Positions 13,907 through 22,918 of a stretch of DNA of 64,000 bases are shown piece by piece. The stretch spans positions 1 through 64,000 of the forward strand of contig JAVKDJ010000038.1 of the NCBI GenBank assembly GCA_040222275.1, read 5' to 3'. Origin of the DNA: CAXBNB01 sp040222275. GTDB lineage: Bacteria > Bacteroidota > Bacteroidia > Cytophagales > Cyclobacteriaceae. A model generated the notes under the pieces. It was not told where the DNA came from. It worked only from the letters and a program-made list of their open reading frames with translations, and ran no database searches. The translations under genes and the position numbers were made by a program. The first letter of the stretch is position 1. Each line of letters opens with the position of its first letter.

Positions 13907-15166
13907 TCAGTATCCATATTTTTGTTTCCATTGAGCCCTCAATTTGTTTCTCATATCTTCCTCGCGAGGGTTTTTTCCAGGGTCAAAAAACCTGGTGCCT
14001 TTGATTTCTCCTGGCAGAAATTCGGAGGCCACAAAGTTTCCGGCATGGTCATGGGCATATTGATAACCCTTGCCATACCCCATGTCCTTCATCAGTTTGG
14101 TGGGTGCATTTCTTAGCTCTAGTGGCACGGCAAGGTCGCCACTTTCCCTTACCGCTTGCTGGGCCCTGTTGATGGCAGCATAGCTGGCATTACTTTTTGC
14201 AGAGCACGCCAGGTATATGGCACACTGGGACAGTATGATCCTGCCTTCCGGATAGCCGATCACATTCACCGCCTGAAATGCATTGTTGGCAATGACCAGG
14301 GCAGTGGGGTTGGCATTGCCTATATCTTCAGATGCCAGTATCAGCATCCTCCGGGCGATAAACTTGATGTCTTCACCTCCTTCTATCATACGGGCCAGAT
14401 AGTACACCGCCGCATTGGGGTCGCTACCACGGATGGACTTGATGAATGCCGAGATGATATCATAGTGCATCTCGCCTTTTTTGTCATAGATGGCAGCTTT
14501 TTGCTGCGCTACTTCAGTCACCCATTGGTCAGTTATTTCTATTTTCTTCCCTGAAAACGACCCGACACTGATTTCCAGCAAATTGAGAAACTTGCGCGCA
14601 TCGCCCCCGGATAATTTCAGCAAAGCACCTGTTTCTTTGATTGCAACCTTCTTTTTGGACAATTCAGTATCCTTTTGGAGTGCCGTTTCCAATAAAAAAA
14701 TGAGGTTGTCTTCAGATAACGGTTTTAGGGTATAAACCTGGCACCTGGAAAGCAGGGCCGAATTCACCTCAAAACTGGGATTTTCTGTTGTGGCCCCTAT
14801 CAAAATGATATGGCCCTTCTCTACCGCTCCCAGCAGCGCATCTTGCTGTGCTTTGTTGAAACGGTGGATTTCGTCTATAAACAATATGGACTTGGAGCCC
14901 ATTTTTGCCCGCTGGATTACCTCGCGGACTTCCTTTACTCCTGCGCTGATGGCACTGAGGGTATAGAATGGCAACTTCGCCTCATTGGCAATGATGTTGG
15001 CAATTGTGGTTTTTCCAACACCCGGTGGCCCCCAAAGGATGAGCGATGGTATTGCCCCGGACTTCAAAGACCTGACCAATACCGATTTCAAGTGCTCCTG
15101 TCCTACTAAGTCGTCCAGGGTAGTGGGTCTGAGTCTTTCGGCTAATGGGTGTGGGTTTTGAAGCAT
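13907..15166 (-). CDS. rarA: Replication-associated recombination protein A (AAA+ ATPase)
   Basis: The 419-residue AAA+ protein has Walker A GPPGVGKTT near residue 45, Walker B LFIDEIHRF near 95, sensor 1 GATTENPSFEV, and the C-terminal tetramerisation domain with SDPNAAVYYLARMIEGGEDIKFI. RarA/MgsA acts at stalled replication forks and interacts with single-strand binding protein. The start ATG gives the family-typical N-terminus PLAERLRPTTLDDLVGQEHL. The length is normal. Confidence 0.95.
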   Translation of the reverse strand: MLQNPHPLAERLRPTTLDDLVGQEHLKSVLVRSLKSGAIPSLILWGPPGVGKTTIANIIANEAKLPFYTLSAISAGVKEVREVIQRAKMGSKSILFIDEIHRFNKAQQDALLGAVEKGHIILIGATTENPSFEVNSALLSRCQVYTLKPLSEDNLIFLLETALQKDTELSKKKVAIKETGALLKLSGGDARKFLNLLEISVGSFSGKKIEITDQWVTEVAQQKAAIYDKKGEMHYDIISAFIKSIRGSDPNAAVYYLARMIEGGEDIKFIARRMLILASEDIGNANPTALVIANNAFQAVNVIGYPEGRIILSQCAIYLACSAKSNASYAAINRAQQAVRESGDLAVPLELRNAPTKLMKDMGYGKGYQYAHDHAGNFVASEFLPGEIKGTRFFDPGKNPREEDMRNKLRAQWKQKYGY

Positions 15167-15258
15167 TCTCGAATAAATTTTAATCGGAAAATTACTTCAT
15201 TTTGATCAACGATTGAAACGTTGGGCCGGGTTTAAATGTGCCCCAAAGATTTCAAAGG

Positions 15259-15969
15259 TTATTGTCCTGCAGAGTCTGCCTCTGTGCTGTCTTCGGTAGT
15301 TTCCTGGTCTTCTTCTTTGTTCTTTTTCTTCTTTTTCAGAAAGCCGGGCATCAGCTTCTTGCCGGAAGATGTACTGGTGGTATCGCTCTCGACTGTGGCC
15401 TCCCCGGTAGGTTCTTCTACTGGTTTTGGAGGTGGTCTTTTATCTACCAGCAATTCCCCAAAGTACTTGTTATAATAAATTTGTTCGCTGCTATAAGGAT
15501 TCCTCTGGTCATAACGGTATTTGTACTTGGGGCCTTGTGGTTCGGTATTGGAGGAGGCTACCACATCGGGCACAGTGGCCAAAGAATCAGTGGCAAGTGA
15601 ATCTATGTCTGCAAAGTCACTGGCAATAAATTCACCTTCATCCATGAGCTCCAGGGTGTCTTCCGGATGTACAAATAAAGAGTCTTTGGCCGGCGGGCCC
15701 AGCCAGTTTTCTTTGGGTGAAGTTTTGAGGTCGTAGTTTTTCTTGAAAAAATTGAAAAACCGGTATTTTTCACTAATCCCGTATCTATTTCTCCTTGAAG
15801 CGATCTGGTATTTAGGCAAGGAATCTTCACCAAACAATGAAAATTTTGCCCGCCTCAAAGAGTCATTCAGGATGTAAGTACTTTGAAAAGCAGGACATAT
15901 CACCTTGTCCTTGCAGGAGAACGTAGAAAGCCCAATGATACATACTATAGTATAGACTATATACCTCAC
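15259..15969 (-). CDS. Conserved lipoprotein of unknown function
   Basis: The 236-residue protein has a lipoprotein signal (YTIVCIIGLSTFSCKD, Cys19). The middle is rich in charged and aromatic residues; the C-terminal part is low-complexity, with proline, a polylysine run (FLKKKKKNKEEDQE) and a Thr/Glu/Ser tail. I do not recognise a characterised family; similar short lipoproteins with basic and acidic tails occur in Cytophagales. It lies 92 bases downstream of the rarA start on the same strand but is probably transcribed from its own promoter. Confidence 0.6.
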   Translation of the reverse strand: MRYIVYTIVCIIGLSTFSCKDKVICPAFQSTYILNDSLRRAKFSLFGEDSLPKYQIASRRNRYGISEKYRFFNFFKKNYDLKTSPKENWLGPPAKDSLFVHPEDTLELMDEGEFIASDFADIDSLATDSLATVPDVVASSNTEPQGPKYKYRYDQRNPYSSEQIYYNKYFGELLVDKRPPPKPVEEPTGEATVESDTTSTSSGKKLMPGFLKKKKKNKEEDQETTEDSTEADSAGQ

Positions 15970-16124
15970 GGCTTAGCAAGAAGATTTAGTTGGATGATAC
16001 ATAACACAAAGTACTAACTACCAAAAGTGGGAAATATTTTCCAAAATAAGGAATGATTTCGGGTTTATATTGCCAAAAGGATTTTCTGTATCCAGGTTGA
16101 AATACCATCAGCTGAAAGCCTGTA

Positions 16125-16478
16125 TCAGGCAAAATCCAGCTTTTCCCTGTCCTTTTTGGGCAGTTTGTCCACCACCAGTTGGTAGGAGGTATCTATCCAT
16201 TTTTTTACCAGGTCATCGGGCACGCTTCCGTCCATGGTTATGGTGTTCCAGTGCTTTTTGTTCATGTGGTAGCCGGGCACAACAGCCGGATAGGTTTCCC
16301 TCAGTTCAATGGCCATTTCCGGGTCGCATTTCAGGTTGATGCTTTCAAAAGCCTCAACATCGGTGAGTGCAAACATTTTTCCGAGCACTTTAAAGACCAA
16401 AACATTTTCATCGAAGGGGAATTCTTCGGTTACGCAGGGTTTGCCCAGGCAATACACCCTGTAAGATTCAATGTCCAT
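16125..16478 (-). CDS. MmcQ/YjbR family protein
   Basis: The 117-residue product has the MmcQ/YjbR (DUF419) fold signature: FPFDENVLVFKVLGKMFALTDV, LKCDPEMAIELRETYPAVVPGYHMNKKHWNTI and a C-terminal SYQLVVDKLPKK. Family members share a CyaY-like fold and are sometimes described as DNA-binding; function is unproven. The gene follows the small DUF6728-like gene by three bases, suggesting one transcript. Confidence 0.85.
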   Translation of the reverse strand: MDIESYRVYCLGKPCVTEEFPFDENVLVFKVLGKMFALTDVEAFESINLKCDPEMAIELRETYPAVVPGYHMNKKHWNTITMDGSVPDDLVKKWIDTSYQLVVDKLPKKDREKLDFA

Positions 16479-16481
16479 AAT

Positions 16482-16691
16482 TTATTGAAAGAATATTTTT
16501 TTGATGATAAAAAATGACATCCCCAAAAGAAACACAATAATCGAAAACTTGTTGACGCCATGCATCATGCGTAGGTTGATGTTTGACTTTCTGTTGGGGT
16601 CTTTTTTTCTGAAAAAGTAGGTAAAAACCTCTCCTATGGAAAAGTAATCCTTGATCGAACTTTCAGTTTTTGGTGCTTCCTCTTCTTTCAT
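16482..16691 (-). CDS. Small membrane protein, DUF6728-like
   Basis: The 69-residue product has a soluble N-terminus with YFSIGEVFTYFFRKKDPNRK, then NLRMMHGVNKFSI, and a single C-terminal membrane helix (IIVFLLGMSFFIIKKIF). The FRKKDPNR and MHGVNK blocks match a small Bacteroidota family I know as DUF6728; function unknown. It is three bases upstream of the YjbR-like gene. Confidence 0.65.
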   Translation of the reverse strand: MKEEEAPKTESSIKDYFSIGEVFTYFFRKKDPNRKSNINLRMMHGVNKFSIIVFLLGMSFFIIKKIFFQ

Positions 16692-16908
16692 CGCTAAAAT
16701 TTCAAACTAAGTTAAGGCGTAATTGGTTCAATACTGAATTTTTTGGTTCAAAAAATGAAGGTTTTCCCATGGTGGTTAGTTTAACCTGAAAACTATTGTG
16801 CTCGAATATTCCAAACTTTTTCTCATATCGTTTGATGTCAAAATCATATCCAAAGATGTTGGTGCTTACCGTTTTAAATTACAGTTGAATCAAATCACTT
16901 TTTAAGAA

Positions 16909-19900
16909 ATGAAAATTATTACGTCAGCTTTTCTGCATAGGCATTTACTTATTTTATTGCTCTTTATTGCGGGCAACCTTCAGGCACAGATAAACAACCC
17001 CAACGTGGTTTTTGAAGAGCAAAACGGTATTTTGGCCGTGGAGGCGGAGTATTTTCACGAACAAACAAAAAGTGATGCACGAAAGTGGTACCGCACTTCA
17101 AAAATGGAGAGCCCGGCACCCGGTCAGGATCCTGACGGGCCGCATGTAGCCGGATCGGCAAACAACGCCTATCTTGAGCTATTACCAGATACACGCACCA
17201 CCCATGGGGATGAGTTGATTTCGGGGGTTAACTTCCAAAGCGGAGGTGAGCCGATGGCTGTTCTCAGCTACAAGGTACAGGTCAATTCACCGGGCAAATA
17301 TTATGTGTGGGTCCGGGCATATTCTACCGGGTCAGAAGACAATGGATTGCACGTTGGGCTGGATGGCGAGTGGCCGGAAAGCGGACAAAGGATGCAATGG
17401 TGCAGTGGCAAGAACGAATGGACCTGGGAAAGCAAGCAGAGAACAAATGAAAACCACTGTGGCGAGGAGGGTTTGATTTTTTTGAACATAGACAAAGCAG
17501 GGGCACATACCATACATTTCTCCATGAGAGAGGATGGGTTTGAGTTTGACAAATGGGTGTTGTCCAAAGAATACGTGAAGCCAACAGGAACAGGACCAGC
17601 TGTGAATGCCAAAGGTGGAAACCTGCCAGAGCCATTTGCCAATGTAGATAAAGACCCTGAAAGCACCTCGCTTTTGAAGGAAGTGGCCGAAAGTGACAAA
17701 GGTGTGAAAATCATGCGGGCAATCAACTTCCCTACCAGCGGCACCAATTACTATACAGACAAAAACACCTGGCTGGCCATCAATCCCGAAAAGAACAAAG
17801 AAGCAACTGCTACAAATGAGTTTGGTTTTCCATCAGGTACTTATGACCTGGTATTTCTTGGTGTTGGCGAGAATGATGGAAAATCATCTTATGAAGTGAG
17901 GATAAATGACCGCCTGGTGGGAAAATTCACCTCCCCTTTAAGCCAGCAGTCTTTTGAAGAAGGTGGCACTTATACCGAATTGTGGGAAAACGAAGAAATA
18001 AACAAAGGCGACAAGATATCTGTGAAGGCGGTGATCGGTAGTGCCGATGGGCAGGAATATAGTCGCGGAAGATGGTCGGGGATAGCGTTTGCGCCAATGA
18101 CGAAAGGCAAGGACGTATTGAAAAAACTCAATATGCTGACCATATCAAAGTCCACATCTGGTGAAATTCAGGTGACAAGAAAAACGCCCTGGGGGGAAAA
18201 GGTGGTTGAAAAACAAGAGGTAACGCCCGAACTTAGTTTTACCAACCCTGCGGAGCGCTTTGATCATGGAGATGGTACTATTTCCATGGAGGGGGAGCTG
18301 AAACAATGGCATAAAGTAACCTTGCTTATGGATGGGCCTTTTGCCCATGAGCTCGACAATGAACCTAATCCTTTTAAGGATTATAAAATGGAAGTTACTT
18401 TCACACACGAATCAGGCGAGCCGTCTTACAAAGTGCCTGCTTATTTCGCCGCTGATGGCAATGCCGGTGAGACCAGCGCTGACAGGGGCACAAAATGGAA
18501 AGCCCATTTTTCACCGGACAAAACCGGCAAATGGACGTATCAGGTGTCGTTTGAGAGAGGGGAGAATGTGGCCATTATGGACGTGCCCTGGTCGTATGAA
18601 CTGGAACCCTATCATGGTAAAAAAGGCGAATTTGAAATTGCCTCCGGAGACAAATCAGGCAGGGATTTTAGGGCACGTGGGCGATTGGAATATGTGGGCA
18701 AGCATTACCTGCAATTTCAGGGAGACAAATCCTACTTTTTCAAGGCGGGGGCCGATGCACCGGAAACCCTCCTGGCTTACTCAGATATAGATGGCACCTA
18801 CACGGTGAAAAGGGAACTTAAAACCTGGTCTAAGCATGTGCAGGATTGGTCGGCTGGCGATCCAAGCTGGCAAAACGGAAAAGGAAAAGGCCTGATAGGA
18901 GCAGTGAATTACCTGGCTGCCAAAGGTGCCAATGCATTTTCTTTCCTTACCTACAATGCCGGCGGTGATGGCGACAATGTTTGGCCGTTTGTAGAAAGAA
19001 ATGACAAATACCACTACGACTGTTCCAAGCTGGACCAATGGGGGGTAGTTTTCGACCATGGACAGTCGAAAGGAATGTACCTCCATTTCAAGACCCAGGA
19101 AACTGAAAATGATGACAACAAAAGGGGAAAGAACAACGATTCGGTGATCATAGAGTCACTGGATGGTGGTGCATTGGGCCCGCAGCGAAGGTTGTACTAC
19201 CGTGAATTGATGGCCAGGTACAGCTACCTTCTGGCCCTCAACTGGAACATTGGAGAAGAAAATACGCAAACTCCCGAGCAACAGCGGGAAATCGCCCGGT
19301 ATTTGAATGACCTATGCCCGTATGATCAGAATATAGTAATCCACACCTTTCCCAACGAGCAGGACAAAATATATCCTAAACTTTTGGGCAGTCAATCCTT
19401 GATCACAGGTGCTTCATTGCAAAATGAGTGGGACCATGCCCATATAAAAACCCTCCAATGGGTGAAAGAGTCGGCCAAGGTAAACCGCCCCTGGGTGGCA
19501 GCCAACGACGAACAAGGTTCGGCGGGAACCGGCGTGCCACCGGATGCCGGCTATATGGGATTTGATGCAGAAAAGCTGGGCTATGACAACCACGATATCC
19601 GCAAGCAAACGCTTTGGGGCAACTTAATGGCAGGAGGTGCCGGGGTGGAGTACTACTTTGGCTACAAGCTGCCGGAAAATGACCTGGTTTGTGAAGATTT
19701 CAGAAGCCGCGACAAGTCCTGGGACTATTGCAAGGTTGCTATTGACTTTTTTGACACAAGCGGGCTGCCTTTTATAGAAATGACCAATAGGAATGACTTG
19801 ATAGGCAATACTGATAACGAAAAGGAAAAGTACTGTCTGGCCAAAGAAAATGACATTTACCTGGTTTACCTCGGGTATGTCAATACTTCAAAACTTGACC

Positions 19901-20070
19901 TATCAGGTACCAATGGTAGCTTCGACGTGACCTGGCTCAACCCAAGAAAAGGAGGCAAAACCATCAAAGGAAAAGTAAAGCGAGTGAAGGGTGGCGGTGT
20001 TGTGGATTTGGGCACTCCACCAAGCGAGGTGAACGAGGATTGGCTGGTGATGGTAAAAAAGCGTTCTTAG
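16909..20070 (+). CDS. Large secreted DUF5060 / collagen-binding-like protein, probable glycoside-active
   Basis: The 1053-residue protein has a signal peptide (cleavage after NLQA, about residue 26). The N-terminal region (about 30-220) resembles the beta-sandwich after GH115 enzymes (VEAEYFHEQ, YYVWVRAYSTG, GLHVGLDG). A second sandwich spans about 265-400, and a DUF5060 Ig-like domain spans about 450-570 (FTHESGEPSYKVPAYFAADG). A TIM-barrel-like region follows from about 590 (DKSYFFKAGADAPETLL), with WNIGEENTQ and VAANDEQGS as possible acidic active-site segments. The C-terminus resembles Collagen_bind_2 (YLGYVNTSKLDL, TWLNPRKGG). Family members act on polysaccharides; the substrate is unknown. 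The gene stands alone. Confidence 0.75.
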   Translation: MKIITSAFLHRHLLILLLFIAGNLQAQINNPNVVFEEQNGILAVEAEYFHEQTKSDARKWYRTSKMESPAPGQDPDGPHVAGSANNAYLELLPDTRTTHGDELISGVNFQSGGEPMAVLSYKVQVNSPGKYYVWVRAYSTGSEDNGLHVGLDGEWPESGQRMQWCSGKNEWTWESKQRTNENHCGEEGLIFLNIDKAGAHTIHFSMREDGFEFDKWVLSKEYVKPTGTGPAVNAKGGNLPEPFANVDKDPESTSLLKEVAESDKGVKIMRAINFPTSGTNYYTDKNTWLAINPEKNKEATATNEFGFPSGTYDLVFLGVGENDGKSSYEVRINDRLVGKFTSPLSQQSFEEGGTYTELWENEEINKGDKISVKAVIGSADGQEYSRGRWSGIAFAPMTKGKDVLKKLNMLTISKSTSGEIQVTRKTPWGEKVVEKQEVTPELSFTNPAERFDHGDGTISMEGELKQWHKVTLLMDGPFAHELDNEPNPFKDYKMEVTFTHESGEPSYKVPAYFAADGNAGETSADRGTKWKAHFSPDKTGKWTYQVSFERGENVAIMDVPWSYELEPYHGKKGEFEIASGDKSGRDFRARGRLEYVGKHYLQFQGDKSYFFKAGADAPETLLAYSDIDGTYTVKRELKTWSKHVQDWSAGDPSWQNGKGKGLIGAVNYLAAKGANAFSFLTYNAGGDGDNVWPFVERNDKYHYDCSKLDQWGVVFDHGQSKGMYLHFKTQETENDDNKRGKNNDSVIIESLDGGALGPQRRLYYRELMARYSYLLALNWNIGEENTQTPEQQREIARYLNDLCPYDQNIVIHTFPNEQDKIYPKLLGSQSLITGASLQNEWDHAHIKTLQWVKESAKVNRPWVAANDEQGSAGTGVPPDAGYMGFDAEKLGYDNHDIRKQTLWGNLMAGGAGVEYYFGYKLPENDLVCEDFRSRDKSWDYCKVAIDFFDTSGLPFIEMTNRNDLIGNTDNEKEKYCLAKENDIYLVYLGYVNTSKLDLSGTNGSFDVTWLNPRKGGKTIKGKVKRVKGGGVVDLGTPPSEVNEDWLVMVKKRS

Positions 20071-20119
20071 AGGGCTGAAAAACATTTTCAGTTTATCATT
20101 GGGGGAAACACTTGTTTTT

Positions 20120-20162
20120 CATGACCTATGTGTGCAACGTCAAAAATTATACATAGGTCATG
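20120..20162 (+). promoter_or_regulatory. Inverted repeat enclosing the start codon of the next gene
   Basis: CATGACCTATGT (20120-20131) pairs perfectly with ACATAGGTCATG (20151-20162) across a 19-base loop. The last three bases are the ATG of the following gene, so in mRNA the hairpin would hide the start codon; in DNA it could be an operator. It is not followed by a T-run. Confidence 0.6.
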
Positions 20163-20756
20163 AAAAAAATTGCAATCGTAGGACTATTCATTTTGTTGAG
20201 TACAGCAGCATTTTCGCAAATGGTAGAAATGGATGCTGATTCCACCACCAAAAGATCCATCATTAAGATAGAGTTCTTTTCCCCGCTTACCGGCAACACT
20301 ACTCTTGGGTATGAACGCTACCTCAAAGATTTCACAAGCATAGAATTCAAAGTAGGTATCATTGGTCTGGGCAAGAAAATTGATGATTATAGGAGCAGTG
20401 GCGTTTTCGTTAAAGCAGGGCCTAAATTCAAATTGAAACCGGAATATGCTGTGGCCGGCACTTTTGGTACGCACCTACTCCGAGGTTCATACATCAGGCC
20501 TGAAATAGCGCTTTCAATTTTCGAGCATGAAAGATTCGATAACCCTTCAAAGTCTATCACCTCGGCGGCTATCCTTATCAACTATGGCAAGCAGGTGATT
20601 TTAGGCAAGGTCATGTCACTGGACTGGCACGTAGGCCTGGGGTATGGTTTTTCCAATGATGACGAACAGGGCTACTTTTACGGCTACTCTGCCGGCGACA
20701 ATGATTTCCCAATGGCCTTTAGTGCAGGCTTTACCCTGGGTGTATTGCTTAGGTAA
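20160..20756 (+). CDS. Secreted beta-rich protein, possible outer-membrane barrel
   Basis: The 198-residue protein has a signal peptide (IAIVGLFILLSTAAFSQ). The mature part alternates short beta-like strands with aromatic ends (LTGNTTLGYERYL, GVFVKAGPKFKL, WHVGLGYGFSN) and ends FSAGFTLGVLLR, fitting a small porin-like barrel. No specific family is recognised. The ATG is the second half of a 12-bp inverted repeat. The stop codon touches the ispG stop with no spacer. Confidence 0.6.
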   Translation: MKKIAIVGLFILLSTAAFSQMVEMDADSTTKRSIIKIEFFSPLTGNTTLGYERYLKDFTSIEFKVGIIGLGKKIDDYRSSGVFVKAGPKFKLKPEYAVAGTFGTHLLRGSYIRPEIALSIFEHERFDNPSKSITSAAILINYGKQVILGKVMSLDWHVGLGYGFSNDDEQGYFYGYSAGDNDFPMAFSAGFTLGVLLR

Positions 20757-22712
20757 TCAAACTTCAATGGGTTGTTCCTCAGGTTCAACCCATGCCCCAT
20801 CTTCCCGGATTATTTCAATCAATTCATCCACGGCCCTTTCGGAAGGCACGGCCCGTTTGATCACTTCCTGCCCCTTGTACAAAGTGATTTTTCCTTTACC
20901 AGACCCTACATATCCATAGTCGGCATCAGCCATTTCGCCAGGCCCATTCACTATACATCCCATTATGCCAATTTTTACACCTTTCAGGTGGTCGGTGCGC
21001 TTGCGAATTTTAGCCGTAGTTTCCTGAAGGTCAAAAAGTGTGCGGCCACAGGAAGGGCAGGAAATGTATTCCGTTTTGGTCATTCTGGTTCTGGCAGCTT
21101 GCAGTATCCCAAACGCCGTATTGTTGGCCAGCTTGGTTTGGTGCACATTGTCGTTTACAAAATCGAGCATTGCACCATCGCTCAAACCGTCTATGAGCAG
21201 CCCACCAATATCCGTTGCGGCATACAGTTGGAATTGCTCTTCGGACAGGTTTTTATACACCCTGGAAATGATCACAGGAACCTGAACATCCTTCCTGATC
21301 AACCCGAAAATGAAATTTCGCAGTGTAGGCATGGCATGTTCGTTGGTGGTGCCCAGGAGAATCACCAAATTGGAGGCGTCAGTCATTTCACCTATAAAAC
21401 CAATATTGTCTGCATCCACCGCAACAAAATTCAGTTCAGAGTGAAGTGTAGTAGATCGTTTGTAATCATCGACCGTCAGCAATGGGAACCGATCTTGCGG
21501 GTTTTCCAGTTTCAGCCATGCCGGATAATCCAGGATTTCTTTCAAGCCATTGGGTAGCATAAAGGATATTGGGTTGCCGCCGCTATAAATAAAATCTGCC
21601 CCGGTATCGTTCATGCGCCATTTGTCTGGTTCAGGTAAGTAAAAATGGCCGATGGATTTCAAATCTTTGATGCCAATATCAGGCAGGTGGCTCAGGTCGG
21701 CAATGACCCTTGGCACGTTTTGTCCCCCGATATTGAGCACTTCATGCGTATCCCTTTTGTGATAGGAAAACGGGTCAATGGGGATGTCAGTTGATTTATC
21801 GTCATCAGTTGGGTGCGTTCTGGTCAGGTATCGGTCCACCAATGCTTGTGCCACAGGGGCTTCAAATTCAGGTTCTTCGGTCAGTGATACCCGAACGGTA
21901 TCGCCGATACCATCTTCCAGCAATGTGCCAATGCCTACGGCTGACTTTATGCGTCCGTCTTCTCCTTCACCAGCTTCTGTCACTCCCAGATGCAAGGGAT
22001 AAGGTTTTAAACCTTCTTCGTCCAGTTTTTGCACCAAAAGACGGTAGGCTTGTACCATCACCCGGGTATTGCTGGATTTCATGGAAAGCACAATGTCGTA
22101 ATATTCCAGGTCTTCACATATCCTCAGAAATTCCAGGGCCGATTCCACCATGCCCAGGGGTGTGTCGCCAAAGCGGCTCATGATGCGGTCTGAAAGAGAG
22201 CCATGGTTGGTACCTATTCTCATGGCTGTTCCGTTTTCTTTACATATTTTCACCAAAGGGGTAAACTTCTCCCTGATCCTGTCCAGCTCCCTGGCGTAAG
22301 ATTCATCGGTATATTCTATGTTTTCAAACTTCTTTTTATCGGCATAGTTTCCGGGGTTGACCCGTACTTTCTCCACAATACCAGCGGCCAGTTCTGCAGC
22401 GTTTGGGGTGAAATGAATATCCGCTACCAAAGGTGTCTGGTAGCCCTTTGCCCTCAGTCCTTTTTTTATAGGCTCCAGGTTTTGGGCTTCTTTGATGCTG
22501 GGTGCGGTAATCCGGACGTATTCACACCCGGATTTTATCATACGAATGGATTGTTCTATGGAATTTTCGGTATCCATTGTATCCACGGTGGTCATGGATT
22601 GTACCCTGATGGGATTATTTCCACCCATTGGCACATTACCAATTTTCACTTCGATGGATTCCCTTCTCAGATAGCCCTGCAAGCTTCGGCAATATTTGTG
22701 ATTGCTGTTCAT
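20757..22712 (-). CDS. ispG: 4-hydroxy-3-methylbut-2-en-1-yl diphosphate synthase, long form
   Basis: The enzyme reduces MEcPP to HMBPP in the MEP isoprenoid pathway using a 4Fe-4S cluster. The 651-residue form has the Bacteroidota/Chlamydia/plant-type insert between the TIM barrel and the reductase domain. The barrel begins VKIGNVPMGGNNPIRVQSMT; cluster cysteines are in YISCPSCGRTLF and GIMGCIVNGPGE near the C-terminus. I use ATG 22712 (MNSNHKYCRS); the 23 residues upstream look non-coding. It is convergent with the preceding gene, stop to stop with no intervening base. Confidence 0.95.
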   Translation of the reverse strand: MNSNHKYCRSLQGYLRRESIEVKIGNVPMGGNNPIRVQSMTTVDTMDTENSIEQSIRMIKSGCEYVRITAPSIKEAQNLEPIKKGLRAKGYQTPLVADIHFTPNAAELAAGIVEKVRVNPGNYADKKKFENIEYTDESYARELDRIREKFTPLVKICKENGTAMRIGTNHGSLSDRIMSRFGDTPLGMVESALEFLRICEDLEYYDIVLSMKSSNTRVMVQAYRLLVQKLDEEGLKPYPLHLGVTEAGEGEDGRIKSAVGIGTLLEDGIGDTVRVSLTEEPEFEAPVAQALVDRYLTRTHPTDDDKSTDIPIDPFSYHKRDTHEVLNIGGQNVPRVIADLSHLPDIGIKDLKSIGHFYLPEPDKWRMNDTGADFIYSGGNPISFMLPNGLKEILDYPAWLKLENPQDRFPLLTVDDYKRSTTLHSELNFVAVDADNIGFIGEMTDASNLVILLGTTNEHAMPTLRNFIFGLIRKDVQVPVIISRVYKNLSEEQFQLYAATDIGGLLIDGLSDGAMLDFVNDNVHQTKLANNTAFGILQAARTRMTKTEYISCPSCGRTLFDLQETTAKIRKRTDHLKGVKIGIMGCIVNGPGEMADADYGYVGSGKGKITLYKGQEVIKRAVPSERAVDELIEIIREDGAWVEPEEQPIEV

Positions 22713-22918
22713 TGGGTGCAAAGTTAATGCCCACCCGGATGAATTGCGACAATTGGCATTCAAATAATCCGGTGGCTTCATGGTACTGTTATGGGAGCGG
22801 AGTTGGCAATAGGCCTTTTTATCAAAAAATATTACCGCTTAAAACCTTCTGGGTTGTGAGATAGGCCGGGTGGCCTAAATTACGGTTCAATTTGATTTTA
22901 ACCTTAATTCAAAAATAA

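Noticed and set aside
20772..21557. 261-codon open frame opposite ispG
   Set aside because: It is antisense to conserved ispG codons and has no features of its own.
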